Of a DNA stretch of 64,000 nt, positions 35,495 to 45,757 are shown piece by piece; position 1 is the first letter of the stretch; every line of letters begins with the position of its first letter. The stretch is from Mycolicibacterium septicum DSM 44393 (GTDB taxonomy: Bacteria; Actinomycetota; Actinomycetes; Mycobacteriales; Mycobacteriaceae): assembly GCF_000455325.1 (NCBI RefSeq), contig NZ_HG322951.1, positions 321,551-385,550 of the forward strand. Direction: 5' to 3'. A program made the position numbers and the translations under genes. The notes under the pieces were generated by a model. That model saw only the letters and a list, made by a program, of their open reading frames with translations. It was not told the origin of the DNA and searched no databases.

Positions 35495-37315
35495 ATGGTG
35501 AACAGTTCGTGCTGCCCGGAGAACGCCAGACGCGTACCGCTGCGGTATGGCCTGTCGATCATGGCCGTCGGTGTCGGCATCGGCATCGCGGGCGCGAGCG
35601 GGCAGCCGGTGGCATGGGCGACCCCGGGGTCCACCGGTTCATCCGGCTCATCGGCCTCATCGGGCCAGTCGTCGAACCACTCGGGTGCGGCAACCGGGCG
35701 CGGGCCCAAGAAGCCGGCCGACCGGCGCGGCACACGCCCGAACCGGCCATCGGCGTCCGCGAAGACTCACGGCCCCGAAACCGGCACCACAGCCCCCGAC
35801 GCGACGGCGCCGAACGACGACAACTCCCCCGCCGAGCAGCCGAATTCGACAGCGCTGCAGCAAGAGTCGATCGCCGATGTCGTTCGCGAGAAGCTGGGCT
35901 CCATCACGCCCTCCGGCACGGCCAAGGCCGACGGCACGCGTCTGGCCAAGTCCGACTTCTCGCCCCGCGCGACCGCGAGGCGCCTGGCGGCGATCGCTTC
36001 GCCGGCAGCCGTCGATCGCGAGGAGATCCGCTCCGCGACAGCACCGGAACCCAAGGCAGCACTGCCGGAAATCACGGCGGTCATCCAAGCCGCTCCGAAG
36101 GCAGCCGCGAACGCGATCCCCTTGACCGCGAAGGTCGCCGCGGTTACCACCACGACCAAGACGACTCCGAACCCTCCGGAGCCGCTCTCGCCGATCGCCA
36201 AGATCGCCGAGCTGCCCGGGCGCATCGTCAACACGGTGCTGCAGGTGCTGGACATCACCGTGTCCGCCAACGGTCCGAAGAGCCCGATCAATTTCGCACC
36301 GATCAACGACGCCCTCTTCGCGGCGTTCCGTGAGATCGAAGGCCAGCTGGGGCTGACCAAAACGCCTGCCGTGCAACCGGTACCGCCGACGATGACGTAC
36401 AACGGGCCCACCACCGGCAAGACTCCGACGGTCTCGCAGTTCCTCAACGCCGCGACGGCCGCATACGTGTGGGGCGGCACCCGGGGCGACCTGAAACCGT
36501 TCGTGGTCAACGGCAAGCAGATGGAATCCACCAATGTGCTGACCGGCATGTCCGGCAAGGCGTGGGTGACGCCGGAAGGCCAGATCATCATCGCGTACCA
36601 GGGCACGACGGGTGGTACGAACCTGCTGCACAACCCGCTGATCGCGATCTCCCAGGTGATCGCGGACACCCAGGTGATCTTTACCGACACACCGCCCCAG
36701 GCTTTCTACGACGCAGTGGACTTCCAGCAGGAGGTGGAGGCCGCCGCCATCGCGCAGGGCTACCGCAAGGAAGACATCTTTGTCACCGGCCACTCACTCG
36801 GCGGATGGGAAGCCGCCTACGTGGCACAGCAGACGGGCGTGGGGGGAATCGGTTTCGAGAGCCCCGGGCTCAACACCACGGTGCCGGGCAACGGCGCCGA
36901 CTCCGGATTCGTCAACGTCCTGACCTACGGCGACACCGCGGCCTACTTCTCCACGGACCTGCCGGGACTGCAGCCGTTCATGCCCGAGTACGTGCCCGGC
37001 GGAGGCAGCAAGCCGCACTACGGTGCGATCGTGATGATCGGCAACCCGGACGCCGCCATCCCGCTGATGAACTCGGCAGCGCTGTTGAGCACCGGACCGA
37101 TCGGAGGCGCCATCTTCGTCGTCGACATCCTGGTCAACTTCCTGCAGTACCACCTGCCCGGCGTCCAGGCCTACCACCTGGGCGTCACCCCGGACCCCGG
37201 GGTGGTGCCGTGGCTGGGAACCGCGTCGGGTCCGGTCAACGCCGACTACGCCGACATGACGATCCCGGAACTGCAGAAGGCGGCGTCGGACGCGGGCACG
37301 CTGATCAAGCCCTAG
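35495..37315 (+). CDS. Exported lipase-like protein with low-complexity N-terminus
   Basis: The 606-residue precursor has a signal segment (LRYGLSIMAVGVGIGIAGA) and then about 220 residues of Ser/Gly/Pro/Ala-rich, disordered sequence, as in surface-anchored mycobacterial proteins. The C-terminal half is alpha/beta hydrolase (lipase class 3-like): IIIAYQGTTGG and the nucleophile elbow GHSLGGWEA (Ser434). AAGGGGGAC lies nine bases before ATG 35495; ATG 35474 upstream is less well served. It likely acts on lipids or esters at the cell surface. Confidence 0.85.
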   Translation: MVNSSCCPENARRVPLRYGLSIMAVGVGIGIAGASGQPVAWATPGSTGSSGSSASSGQSSNHSGAATGRGPKKPADRRGTRPNRPSASAKTHGPETGTTAPDATAPNDDNSPAEQPNSTALQQESIADVVREKLGSITPSGTAKADGTRLAKSDFSPRATARRLAAIASPAAVDREEIRSATAPEPKAALPEITAVIQAAPKAAANAIPLTAKVAAVTTTTKTTPNPPEPLSPIAKIAELPGRIVNTVLQVLDITVSANGPKSPINFAPINDALFAAFREIEGQLGLTKTPAVQPVPPTMTYNGPTTGKTPTVSQFLNAATAAYVWGGTRGDLKPFVVNGKQMESTNVLTGMSGKAWVTPEGQIIIAYQGTTGGTNLLHNPLIAISQVIADTQVIFTDTPPQAFYDAVDFQQEVEAAAIAQGYRKEDIFVTGHSLGGWEAAYVAQQTGVGGIGFESPGLNTTVPGNGADSGFVNVLTYGDTAAYFSTDLPGLQPFMPEYVPGGGSKPHYGAIVMIGNPDAAIPLMNSAALLSTGPIGGAIFVVDILVNFLQYHLPGVQAYHLGVTPDPGVVPWLGTASGPVNADYADMTIPELQKAASDAGTLIKP

Positions 37316-37728
37316 GCCTGAGCGGACTCTCGCTGAATCTGTTCTGCGGCTTCTTGTTTGATCCGCTCGAACTGTGCGGCCATGGCCTCGGAAAGCGCGG
37401 TCGCACCCGACAGCGGCCTGACCATCACCATGAAGTCGTCGATCTTGCCGTCGGCATCGTGATGCAGGAAGTCGCATCCGGTGATCTTCTTGCCGTCCAC
37501 CGTGGCCTCGAAGACGAGCGCATGGTCCTGCCCCGACGCGTCGGCGATCTCCCGGACGTATCGGAAGTCCTCGAAGACCCGCATGACGGCGCGCAGGATC
37601 GCTGCCGTGATGGGCTTGCCCGGATACGGCTTGAACGCCACCGGGCTGGTGAACACCACGTCGTCGGCCAACAGGGCCTCGATCGCGACCTCGTCGCGGG
37701 CCTCGACTGCCTTCCTGAACGGATGCAT
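37312..37728 (-). CDS. NTF2-like (SnoaL) protein
   Basis: The 138-residue protein fits the SnoaL-like fold: FRKAVEARDEVAIEALLADD, VVFTSPVAFKPYPGK and FEATVDGKKITGCDFLHHD. It overlaps the lipase stop by four bases and is divergent from a PadR regulator, which may control it. The usual catalytic Asp/His of SnoaL cyclases cannot be assigned with certainty. Confidence 0.85.
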   Translation of the reverse strand: MHPFRKAVEARDEVAIEALLADDVVFTSPVAFKPYPGKPITAAILRAVMRVFEDFRYVREIADASGQDHALVFEATVDGKKITGCDFLHHDADGKIDDFMVMVRPLSGATALSEAMAAQFERIKQEAAEQIQRESAQA

Positions 37729-37783
37729 ATGCCACCTCCACTACCCGATTCGTCAACTAGCGGCGATGCTAGGCGCGACCCCT

Positions 37784-37804
37784 TTCAATAGTCAACATTT
37801 TGAA
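37784..37804. promoter_or_regulatory. Candidate PadR operator
   Basis: TTCAA (37784-37788) and TTGAA (37800-37804) are inverted around an 11-base AT-rich centre, between the divergent NTF2-like and PadR genes. This is one of the least GC-rich spots in the region. Only symmetry and position support it. Confidence 0.35.
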
Positions 37805-37831
37805 TAATCACTTCGCTGCTAACATCTGCTC

Positions 37832-38407
37832 ATGGCGTTACGCGACGCAGTCCTGGCCGCGCTCCTCGACGGCGAGGCATCGGGCTACGACCTGGCGAAA
37901 GGGTTCGACGCGTCGGTCGCCAATTTCTGGATGGCCACGCCCCAACAGCTCTACCGCGAACTGGATCGCATGGCCTCCGAGGGACTCATCGCCGCGCGGC
38001 TCGTCGAACAGGACCGGCGGCCGAACAAGCGCCTCTACTCCCTGACCGAACAAGGCAGACAAGCCCTGCTCGAGTTCACCGAGGCGCCGCCGAAGCCCGG
38101 CGCGATCCGCGAAGATCTCCTCGTTCAGGTCCAGGCTGTGGATTCCGGCAACATCGACGCGGTTCGCGACGCGCTGACCGAACGCAGGCAATGGGCCACC
38201 GCCAAGCTCGCGCGCTACCGCCGCATGCAGGACCACCTGCTGGCCGGGCGCACCGAAGCCGCCTACCTGGCCGAGTCCGAGCGCATCGGTCCGTATCTCA
38301 CGCTGCTGCGCGGAATCCGGTTCGAAGAGGAGAACATCGACTGGGCCGCCCGGGCACTGGCCGTCATCGAACAGCGGCTGGGCGCGGCGGGCCGGCGTCT
38401 TCGATGA
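37832..38407 (+). CDS. PadR-family regulator
   Basis: The 191-residue protein has the PadR wHTH (ALRDAVLAALLDGEASGYDL; YRELDRMASEGLIAARLVEQ; KRLYSLTEQGRQAL) and the C-terminal dimerisation helices of PadR (GIRFEEENIDWAARALAVIE). It is divergent from the NTF2-like gene, and its last 44 bases overlap the convergent serpin gene. Confidence 0.92.
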   Translation: MALRDAVLAALLDGEASGYDLAKGFDASVANFWMATPQQLYRELDRMASEGLIAARLVEQDRRPNKRLYSLTEQGRQALLEFTEAPPKPGAIREDLLVQVQAVDSGNIDAVRDALTERRQWATAKLARYRRMQDHLLAGRTEAAYLAESERIGPYLTLLRGIRFEEENIDWAARALAVIEQRLGAAGRRLR

Positions 38408-39581
38408 CCGTCTCCTGTGGCTCGGTGACCCACGCGCTGAATATCGGCACTCCGCGCCACGGCTCCGGCCCGTCGTAGCGGCCCGCACAGGCCAGGACCG
38501 CGAACGGGCGGTTGAAGCGGATGTCGATCCGGCGGACGAGCACCTCATGGAACCGGGGCACCGCCCCGGCGACCATGCCGATCGCGGTCACCGCGGCCGC
38601 CTTGAACCCCTCTCGCGTATAGGACGCGACGGCCGACTGCCTGGCGCTGAGTTCCACCGGCAGATCCTCTGCCCTCGCGAAGCGAGTGATCGTCTCGAAC
38701 ACCGGGGCCACCCCGGGTGCGTTGTCGAGATCGTGGTCGCTGGTCGCCGACCAGGCCGGCAGGTAACTGCGCCACTCGGCGTGTACACCCGGGCCACCGA
38801 CCCGGCGTTCCCGTCGCTCGGTCACGGTCCACGCGTGCCCGTCGGTCAACTCTTCGATCGGGACCCGGCGGGCGGCGCGGTCATCATCGCGCAGCATCGC
38901 GGCCACCTGATGTGCCGCGGCGTCGACATCGTGGGGCGCTACGCCAGGCTCCGCGATGACGGTGAAGACGTCGAGCGCCGACGACGACGGCGGTGCGGCC
39001 ACCGCGACCAGACCGGCGGCATCGGTGTCGACCACCAGATGGATTCCGTCCCGGAACGTCAACGCCGTGCGTATCTGTTCGCCGAACGACCCGCCCAGTT
39101 CGTTCGTGGTGCCGAGCGGTTCCTCCCAGCTGATATCGGTCGCGAGGGCGGATGCGAGCACCAGCCTGGTCAATTCATCGAGCTGGAGCGGGAAGCGTTC
39201 GATCAACCCGTTCGTCCGCGACCGAGCCCAGGCATCGGCCTGTGCCTGATCCGGGACCGGTCCCCGCTCCACCACGTCGGGCAGGGTCTGCGCCCATTCG
39301 TCGAACGCCGGCCCCAGCCTGCGGTCCCACACCGCGGCGAGTGCCGACACCGCCGGGTGCGGGTCGCGCAGCAGGGCCCCGGCCCGCGCAGCAGCGTCGT
39401 CGACCGTCGTGCCGAGGACCGCTTCGAGACAGCGGCGGGGCTCTCCCGCGGTCGCCGGCCCCACCAGCGCCAACAGCAGCCACAGGCCCAGCGGCGAGGC
39501 CACTGTGTGCTTGTCGAGCACTGACCGATTGAACTGGGCCGCGTAGGCAGACACGATCTCGGGGTTGTTGAGGCCGGGCAT
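38364..39581 (-). CDS. Serpin-family protein
   Basis: The 405-residue protein follows the serpin plan: an N-terminal SPLGLWLLLALVGPATAGE region (like the SPxS...GAxG of serpins), NGLIERFP, a block LTRLVLASALATDISWEEPL matching the strand with conserved W, and a C-terminus DIRFNRPFAVL ... PIFSAWVTEP like the serpin FxADRPF...GRVxxP end. The hinge before the reactive loop reads E324-G-F-K-A-A-A-V-T (consensus EEGTEAAAAT); P14 is Phe instead of Thr/Ser. There is no signal peptide, so it would act inside the cell. ATG 39581 is preferred over 39614. Inhibitory activity is unproven. Confidence 0.8.
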   Translation of the reverse strand: MPGLNNPEIVSAYAAQFNRSVLDKHTVASPLGLWLLLALVGPATAGEPRRCLEAVLGTTVDDAAARAGALLRDPHPAVSALAAVWDRRLGPAFDEWAQTLPDVVERGPVPDQAQADAWARSRTNGLIERFPLQLDELTRLVLASALATDISWEEPLGTTNELGGSFGEQIRTALTFRDGIHLVVDTDAAGLVAVAAPPSSSALDVFTVIAEPGVAPHDVDAAAHQVAAMLRDDDRAARRVPIEELTDGHAWTVTERRERRVGGPGVHAEWRSYLPAWSATSDHDLDNAPGVAPVFETITRFARAEDLPVELSARQSAVASYTREGFKAAAVTAIGMVAGAVPRFHEVLVRRIDIRFNRPFAVLACAGRYDGPEPWRGVPIFSAWVTEPQETVIEDAGPPRPAAVR

Positions 39582-39692
39582 GGCCGCACCATATCTGCTG
39601 ATCGCGACCGGCAATCGGGTACTTGATTACTCGCGACGACCCGGGCCAGAGGTGCCACGATTCAGCGGAGCCGGAGCTGAAGGAGGCCCGCG

Positions 39693-40426
39693 ATGTCACT
39701 GCCCGCGCTGGTTCTCGTGCACGGCGGCGGCCTCGCCGCTGATTCGTGGGACCTCACCATCGAACAGATCGAGCGGTTGGCGCCCGAGCTCACGGTCCTC
39801 GCGATCGACCTGCCCGGGCGACGGAACAAGCCGGGTGATCTGCGGACCGCGACGATTGCCGACTTCGTGGATTCGGTCATCGCAGACATCGACGACGCAG
39901 ACGTAGGCGACATCGTCATCGTGGCCCATTCGTTCGCAGGACTGACGGTGCCCGGAGTGGTCGCCAAACTTGGTCGGTCGCGGGTCCGCGAGATGGTCAT
40001 GGCGGCGGCATTCGTGCCGCCGGAAGGCGCCACCATGATCGACACCGTCCCGTTCAAGAGGGTCGCCCGTCGGGGAGTGAGGCGGAACCGTCCCAGCGTG
40101 ACACCGAAGTGGCTGGTGCGATTCGCGTATCTGAACGGGGTGCCGCGCGCCCGTCGACGGTTCATGGCGGGCAAACTTCACTCGGAATCGATTGCCGTCA
40201 TGGCGGAGAAAGTGTCCCGGCGCGGAATGCCGGTCGATATCCCGCGCACCTGGATCTTCACCCTGCGCGATCGCGCGCTGAGACCGAAACTGCAACGCGC
40301 ACCTACATCGGGGCACTCGGTGGGGTGCACACCCTCATCGAGATGGACACCTGCCACTGCCTGATGGTGAGTGAGCCCGAGCGGCTGGCCCGGATTCTCG
40401 TCGAGCGCTGCCGGTTGTACGCGTAA
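39693..40426 (+). pseudogene. Frameshifted alpha/beta hydrolase
   Basis: The first frame (39693 on, behind GAAGGAGG) encodes VLVHGGGLAADSWD, the nucleophile elbow AHSFAGL and most of an alpha/beta hydrolase core. From about 40299-40304 the expected continuation switches to another frame: YIGALGGVHTLIEMD, then TCHCLMVSEPERLA, which carries the catalytic His, ending at 40426. A two-base insertion or one-base loss fits. As read the first frame runs out after 223 residues without the His. It may be a pseudogene or a sequencing error. Confidence 0.8.
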
Positions 40427-40495
40427 TGGCTGTCAGACGTTAGTGTGCTTTCGTCGGCTTCAGCGAACGGGCCGATAGAAAAGTTGAGCAAATTC

Positions 40496-41518
40496 ATGAC
40501 CGCAGCACCAGAAGCATCGGCGCTCGAAGCCCGCGTCGGCCACTACTACGAGGCAGATGGCCTCTACCTGGTCGGCCGCGAGAAGGTCCGCGAGTACGCC
40601 CGTGCCGTGCAGGACTACAACCCCGCACACTGGGACGTCGACGCCGCCGCGAAGCTGGGCTACTCAGGCCTGGTCGCGCCGCTGACCTTCACCTCGACCC
40701 CGGCCATGGCCTGCAACCGGCGCATGTTCGAGTCGATCGTCGTCGGTTATGACACTTACCTGCAGACCGAAGAGGTCTTCGAGCAGCACCGCCCGATCGT
40801 GGCCGGCGACGAACTGCACGTCGACGTCGAGCTGACGGCGGTCCGCCGGATCGCCGGTCGGGACATGATCACCGTCACCAACACCTTCACGGACCGGGCC
40901 GGCGAGCGTGTGCACACCCTGCACACCACCGTCGTCGGCGTCACCGCCGAAGATCTCAATCCGGAGATCAAGACCGCCGTCCAGCGGGCGATGATGCACG
41001 ACGTCGACATCTTCGGCATCGGAGACGACGAGTACGAGAAGACCGTCCGCCCCGAGGGCGAGATCCGGATCGCCGAGGACACCACCCGGACGCCGGGCAC
41101 CCCGTCGTTCGATGACCTGAAGGTCGGCGACGAGATCGGCGTGCACCACACCCGGCTGTCCCGCGGCGACCTCGTGAACTACGCCGGCGTGGCCGGCGAT
41201 GCCAACCCGATCCACTGGGACGAGGACATCGCCAAGCTGGCCGGCCTGCCCGACGTGATCGCGCACGGAATGCTCACCATGGGCCTGGGTGCCGGATTCG
41301 TCTCCACCTGGTCGGGCGATCCGGGGGCCGTCACCCGCTACGCGGTGCGGCTGTCGCAGCCCGCGATCGTGTCGGCCAAGGAAGGCGCTGACATCGAGTT
41401 CAGCGGCAAGATCAAGTCGCTGGACCCGGAGACCCGCACCGGTGTCGTCATCGTCGCGGCCAAGGCCGACGGCAAGAAGATCTTCGGCCTGGCGACGATG
41501 AACATCCGCTTCAGCTGA
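40496..41518 (+). CDS. Fused HadA/HadB-type (3R)-hydroxyacyl dehydratase
   Basis: The 340-residue protein contains two hot-dog/MaoC domains. The first (YNPAHWDVDAAAKLGYSGLV, about 40-60) is HadA/HadC-like; the second has the catalytic hydratase 2 block GDANPIHWDEDIAKLAG then HGMLTMG (Asp and His), HadB-like. Such fusions act in fatty acid or mycolate chain elongation or breakdown, dehydrating (3R)-hydroxyacyl thioesters. The start ATG 40496 begins the first conserved helix. Its neighbours give no pathway hint. Confidence 0.9.
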   Translation: MTAAPEASALEARVGHYYEADGLYLVGREKVREYARAVQDYNPAHWDVDAAAKLGYSGLVAPLTFTSTPAMACNRRMFESIVVGYDTYLQTEEVFEQHRPIVAGDELHVDVELTAVRRIAGRDMITVTNTFTDRAGERVHTLHTTVVGVTAEDLNPEIKTAVQRAMMHDVDIFGIGDDEYEKTVRPEGEIRIAEDTTRTPGTPSFDDLKVGDEIGVHHTRLSRGDLVNYAGVAGDANPIHWDEDIAKLAGLPDVIAHGMLTMGLGAGFVSTWSGDPGAVTRYAVRLSQPAIVSAKEGADIEFSGKIKSLDPETRTGVVIVAAKADGKKIFGLATMNIRFS

Positions 41519-41533
41519 CCCGCTGAAGCCGGC

Positions 41534-44431
41534 TCACGACGCCACCTCGGCCGGATCGCGCTGGATCGGCTTTGGCCATGGCGAGCGGGGCGGGCGGGGA
41601 CGCACCCGCTGGGGCCACCAGAACCACCGCCCGAGCAGGGTGGCGATCGACGGTGTCATCAGCGCCCGGATAACGAACGTGTCGAACAGCAAGCCGAGGC
41701 CGATTGTCGTACCGACCTGGCCGATGACGATCAATTTGCTCACCGCCATCGACGCCATCGTGAACGCGAACACCAGACCCGCCGCGGTGACCACGGGGCC
41801 GCTGCCGCCCATGGCGCGAATGGTGCCGGTCTTCAGCCCGGCGTGGATTTCCTCTTTCATTCTCGACACCAGCAGCAGGTTGTAGTCCGCCCCGACGGCC
41901 ACCAGCACGATGACCGACATCGGCAGCACCATCCAGTGCAACGGGATGCCGACGAGATGCTGCCAGAGCACCACCGACAGGCCGAAGGCGGTGGCCAGGC
42001 TGACCACGACCGTGCCGACGATGACGGCGGCGGCCACCAGGGCCCGGGTCAGGATCATCATGATGATCAGGATCAACATGAGCGCGGCCGTTGCCGCGAT
42101 GAGCAGGTCGTAGTTGGCGCCCTGCTGCATGTCCTTGAACATGGCAGCGGTACCGCCGAGGTAGACCGACGATCCCTCCCACGGTGTTCCCTTGATCGCT
42201 GCCGCCGCAGCTGTTTTCAGCGCCTCAGAACGCGCGGTGCCTTCCGGGGTCAGCGGATCGCCTTCGTGAACGATGGTGAACCGCACGGCCTTCCCGTCTG
42301 GCGACATCATCAGTTTCATGCCCCGTTGGAAGTCGTCGGTTTCGAACGCTTCCGGAGGAATGTAGAACGAGTCGTCGTTCTGGGCTTTGTCGAACGCCTC
42401 ACCCATCGCGGTGCTGTCCTGCTGCTGGGCCATGGTCTGGTCCTGCTGGGTCTTCTGAACCTGATACTGATTGAGCATCATCTGTTTCTGGTTCTTCATC
42501 GACTGGATCATCGACGGCATCAATGCGACCAACTGCGGCATCAGGGCGTCCAGGCGCTCCAGGTCGGGTACGAGATCCTGAATGTCGTCAGACAACGTGT
42601 TGATTCCGTCGAGAGTGTCGAATATCGACCGCAGCGCCCAACACGCGGGGATGTCGAAACAGTGTGGCTCCCAATAGAAGTAGTTTCGGAGCGGCCGGAA
42701 GAAGTCATCGAAGTCGGCAATGTGGTCGCGAACCTCATTGGTATCCGTCGACGTCTTCTTCGTCTTCTGCACCATGCTGTGGGTGACCGCAGCCATCTGC
42801 TGGGTGATGGACTGCATCTTCTCCATGGTGTCGATGGAGGTCTGCATCTCGCCGGCCTGGGCCAGGATGTTGGCGATGACGCCCTGCTGGTAGTCGTTGC
42901 CCATGATCTGGCCGGTACCGCTCTGGCTCAGCGTGTACGGGATCGTCGAGTGTTCGATCGGCTTGCCATCGGGTCGGGTGATGGTCTGAACCTGGGCGAT
43001 ACCGGGCACCTGCGCCAGCGCCTTCGCGATCTTGTTGATCACCAGGAAGTCGGCCGGATTCCGCAAATCGTGGTCGGTCTCGATCATCATCACGTCCGGA
43101 TTCATCCTGGCCTCGGAGAAATGCCGGGTCGCCGCCGCGTATCCGACATTGGCCGACACATCGGGGGGCAGATATCTGCGATCGTTGTAGATGGTGTGGT
43201 AGCCGGGCAGCGCGAGCAGGCCGATCAGGCACGCCGAGACCGCGACCACCAGCAGCGGGCCGGGCCAGCGGACGGCCAGGGTACCGACCCGGCGCCACCC
43301 TCTGGCTTTCGACTTCCCCCTGGGCTCCAGGAACCGGCCCCAGCGACTGGCTATCGATATGAGCGCGGTTCCCAACGTCAGGGCCGTCGCGACCACGAAC
43401 ACCATGCCGACGGCCAAGGGGAAGCCCATCGTCTGGAAATACGGCAACCGGGTGAAGTGCAAGCAGAAGGTGGCGCCCGCGATGGTCAGGCCGGAGGCCA
43501 GCACAACGTGGGCTGTCCCGTGAAACATGGTGTAGTACGCCGATTCTCGATCCTCGCCGGCCCTGCGCGCCTCGTGATATCGACCGACCAGGAAGATCCC
43601 GTAGTCGGTGACCGCGGCGATGGCCAAGGTCACCACCATGTTGGTCGCGAAGGTGGTCAGGCCAAAGACGTTGTAGTAGCCCAGAAATGCGACCAGCCCG
43701 CTGGCACCCGTCAGTCCGGCGATGAGCAGCACGCACAGCAGGAGCGTTGTGGTCACGGATCGGTAAATCACCAACAGCATGACGACGATGACCCCGAAGG
43801 TGACCAACTCGATCATCCGCATGCTCTCGTCGCCGATCCTGTTCTGATCGGAACTCGTCGCCGCGGCACCTGTCACGTATGCCTTGACCCCCGGTGGCGC
43901 CGGGCTGTTCTCGGCAATCTGACGAACGGCATCCACCGACTCGTTGGCCAATGCCTCGCCTTGATCGCCGGCGAGATACACCTGGACATAAGCGGCCTTG
44001 CCGTCGACGCTCTGGGCTCCCGCGGCAGTGAACGAGTCACCCCACAGGTCCTGCACGTGCTCCACATGTTTGGTGTCGGCGCGCAGGTCGCGGATCATCT
44101 GGTCATAGAAGGCGTGCGCCTCGGCGCCCAACTTGTCCTGGCCCTCGATCACGATCATTACCGAGCTGCTGCTGCTGTACTCCTCGAATTTTGTGCCGAT
44201 GCGCTTGATGGCGATCATCGATGGAGCATCGTTGGGGCTCATCGACACCGAGCGCATCTTGCCTACAGCCTCAAGTTGCGGCACAACGGTGTTGAGTATC
44301 GCGATCATGGCGATCCAGATCACGACGATCGGGACAGCGAAGATCCGGATGAACCGGGGGATCGCCGGGCGCGACCGGTGGGGAGGCGCCGGAACGGGAG
44401 CGGTCGGGGCGTCGTCCACCGGCGCGCTCAT
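41534..44431 (-). CDS. mmpL: MmpL-family transporter
   Basis: The 965-residue protein has two RND repeats with 11-12 membrane helices and two large periplasmic domains. Motifs: [35 protein letters not shown], and C-terminal [12 protein letters not shown]. The second loop has a coiled-coil stretch rich in Gln and Met ([10 protein letters not shown]) and a Cys pair (HCFDIPACW). It overlaps mmpS by ATGA, so it belongs to the MmpS4/MmpL4-like class, several members of which export siderophores or lipids. The substrate is unknown. Confidence 0.93.
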   Translation of the reverse strand: MSAPVDDAPTAPVPAPPHRSRPAIPRFIRIFAVPIVVIWIAMIAILNTVVPQLEAVGKMRSVSMSPNDAPSMIAIKRIGTKFEEYSSSSSVMIVIEGQDKLGAEAHAFYDQMIRDLRADTKHVEHVQDLWGDSFTAAGAQSVDGKAAYVQVYLAGDQGEALANESVDAVRQIAENSPAPPGVKAYVTGAAATSSDQNRIGDESMRMIELVTFGVIVVMLLVIYRSVTTTLLLCVLLIAGLTGASGLVAFLGYYNVFGLTTFATNMVVTLAIAAVTDYGIFLVGRYHEARRAGEDRESAYYTMFHGTAHVVLASGLTIAGATFCLHFTRLPYFQTMGFPLAVGMVFVVATALTLGTALISIASRWGRFLEPRGKSKARGWRRVGTLAVRWPGPLLVVAVSACLIGLLALPGYHTIYNDRRYLPPDVSANVGYAAATRHFSEARMNPDVMMIETDHDLRNPADFLVINKIAKALAQVPGIAQVQTITRPDGKPIEHSTIPYTLSQSGTGQIMGNDYQQGVIANILAQAGEMQTSIDTMEKMQSITQQMAAVTHSMVQKTKKTSTDTNEVRDHIADFDDFFRPLRNYFYWEPHCFDIPACWALRSIFDTLDGINTLSDDIQDLVPDLERLDALMPQLVALMPSMIQSMKNQKQMMLNQYQVQKTQQDQTMAQQQDSTAMGEAFDKAQNDDSFYIPPEAFETDDFQRGMKLMMSPDGKAVRFTIVHEGDPLTPEGTARSEALKTAAAAAIKGTPWEGSSVYLGGTAAMFKDMQQGANYDLLIAATAALMLILIIMMILTRALVAAAVIVGTVVVSLATAFGLSVVLWQHLVGIPLHWMVLPMSVIVLVAVGADYNLLLVSRMKEEIHAGLKTGTIRAMGGSGPVVTAAGLVFAFTMASMAVSKLIVIGQVGTTIGLGLLFDTFVIRALMTPSIATLLGRWFWWPQRVRPRPPRSPWPKPIQRDPAEVAS

Positions 44432-44853
44432 GCTGCCTTCACCAAGCAGAAGGTTTGTGCATTGGCGCCGGTACTGGTGCGTTCGTCCTTGACGACGTCA
44501 TCAACAGTGATCCGGCAACCGATGCTCTGGCCGTCGGTCTGGGCCAGGACGTTCGGAGACGACGAGGGCGCCGTGGTCGTCAACGTCAAGGTCCATGGCA
44601 GCGGAACGGTTCCGGTGCGCTGCGGAATGCCGTCGAGGTCCTTGTAATTGATCACGGCCGTGGAGCCCGAGCCGAACACCTCATAGGTGACGACCTTGGG
44701 ATTGAACTTCTCCGCGGTGTCCGCGCCGATCGGTGTCACCAGCACCGGATGGGCACCGAAGATGGTCCGCAGGTGCGACACCGTGAGCACACCCACTGTC
44801 AGGGCGACCATGATGGCGATCGGTAGCCAGACCTTCCGGAATACTTTTGTCAT
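44428..44853 (-). CDS. mmpS: MmpS-family accessory protein
   Basis: The 141-residue protein has one N-terminal membrane helix ([17 protein letters not shown]) and the MmpS periplasmic beta domain: [32 protein letters not shown] and [11 protein letters not shown]. It is the usual membrane-fusion-like partner of MmpL. ATG 44853 follows GGGAGG; longer frames upstream are not supported. No iron box is seen upstream. Confidence 0.92.
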   Translation of the reverse strand: MTKVFRKVWLPIAIMVALTVGVLTVSHLRTIFGAHPVLVTPIGADTAEKFNPKVVTYEVFGSGSTAVINYKDLDGIPQRTGTVPLPWTLTLTTTAPSSSPNVLAQTDGQSIGCRITVDDVVKDERTSTGANAQTFCLVKAA

Positions 44854-44928
44854 CGCCGCTGCCTCCCGAAGTTGACGAATGCAACCTTCGGCCACCCGAT
44901 GACCCCGCCCTTTTCCCAAGGCCATCGA

Positions 44929-44950
44929 ACACGTGACCGCGGCACACGTG
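44929..44950. repeat. Direct ACACGTG repeat upstream of mmpS
   Basis: ACACGTG occurs at 44929-44935 and again at 44944-44950; each contains the palindrome CACGTG, 15 bases apart. It lies about 80-100 bases before the mmpS start and could be a regulator site. Nothing else supports this. Confidence 0.25.
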
Positions 44951-45087
44951 TCGGAAACCTATTGGCAGCTGTCATCGTCCAGGCCCTTCGACGTTCCGAA
45001 TGGCCACAGGATTTGGTGGTCGTGGTCAGCTTAAGGAGCAAACCTCTGCTGCCGGATGAAAACGCAACGAAATGCGTGGTAGAGAGC

Positions 45088-45744
45088 TCAATCCAATTGG
45101 TGCAGGCGCGAGCGCAGCACGGGAATTCCCGGGCCCGCAAGACTGTCGAATGCGACGGTACGTCCGCACACCGCCAGCATCAGCGCGACGCCCGGTCCGG
45201 CAACGGCCCGGCCGTCACCCCATGTCCGCCCGGTGTCCGCGTCGTGCAATGCGATACCGCGCAGGCGACGATGCGGGAAGAATCCGAGCTGCGTTCGGCT
45301 GGTGAGGAAATCGAGCACCCGCGCGACATGCCGCGGATCCGGGTGGTGCGGAAGTCCCAGTGGTATCCGCATGTCGGCACCATGTACCAACACGTCGGTC
45401 AGGCCTGACAGCGGACCGGTGACGGGCGGGCTGAGGCGATGGTCGGCTCGCCTGCGTAGCGTCTCGGCGATCTCGGCTGCGGACGCTTGCGCCCGGCGAC
45501 GGGCCAGCGCGTCGATCCCACGGTCGATGCTGCCGTGGCGGACACCGCTGGCCAGAAAGCCCCAGAACCCATCGGTGAAATCGCTGACCAGATGTGCCGC
45601 AACGGTTTTGACGTCCCATCCGGCGCACAGGCTCGGCGTGGCCAACTGGTCCGCATCGAGCCCTTCCACCAGGGTGGCGATCGACCGCCGCTCGTCGGCA
45701 ACCGCCGCGAACACCCGCTCGCGTTCCGCCGGGCTCAGCCGCAT
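45088..45744 (-). CDS. DinB/MDMPI-type maleylpyruvate isomerase-like protein
   Basis: The 218-residue protein fits the four-helix mycothiol-dependent maleylpyruvate isomerase family: VDGxDADQLATPSLCAGWDV-like N-terminus, then VKTVAAHLVSDF with His and DVLVHGADMR, giving a metal-binding His/Asp set. Members use mycothiol or bind zinc. The C-terminus is a separate Arg-rich domain. It lies just before a SCO6745-like gene; 14 bases separate them, so they may be co-transcribed. Confidence 0.85.
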   Translation of the reverse strand: MRLSPAERERVFAAVADERRSIATLVEGLDADQLATPSLCAGWDVKTVAAHLVSDFTDGFWGFLASGVRHGSIDRGIDALARRRAQASAAEIAETLRRRADHRLSPPVTGPLSGLTDVLVHGADMRIPLGLPHHPDPRHVARVLDFLTSRTQLGFFPHRRLRGIALHDADTGRTWGDGRAVAGPGVALMLAVCGRTVAFDSLAGPGIPVLRSRLHQLD

Positions 45745-45757
45745 CGGACCGCCCCGC

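Noticed and set aside
41843..44647. Very long open frame (over 900 codons) on the plus strand opposite mmpL
   Set aside because: It is the mirror of the mmpL coding frame in high-GC DNA; its product has no membrane pattern or known domain, while the minus strand encodes clear MmpL motifs.
44854..45087. Iron-regulator (IdeR) box upstream of mmpS/mmpL
   Set aside because: No sequence close to the 19-base IdeR palindrome was found, so an iron-regulated siderophore role is not supported from the promoter.
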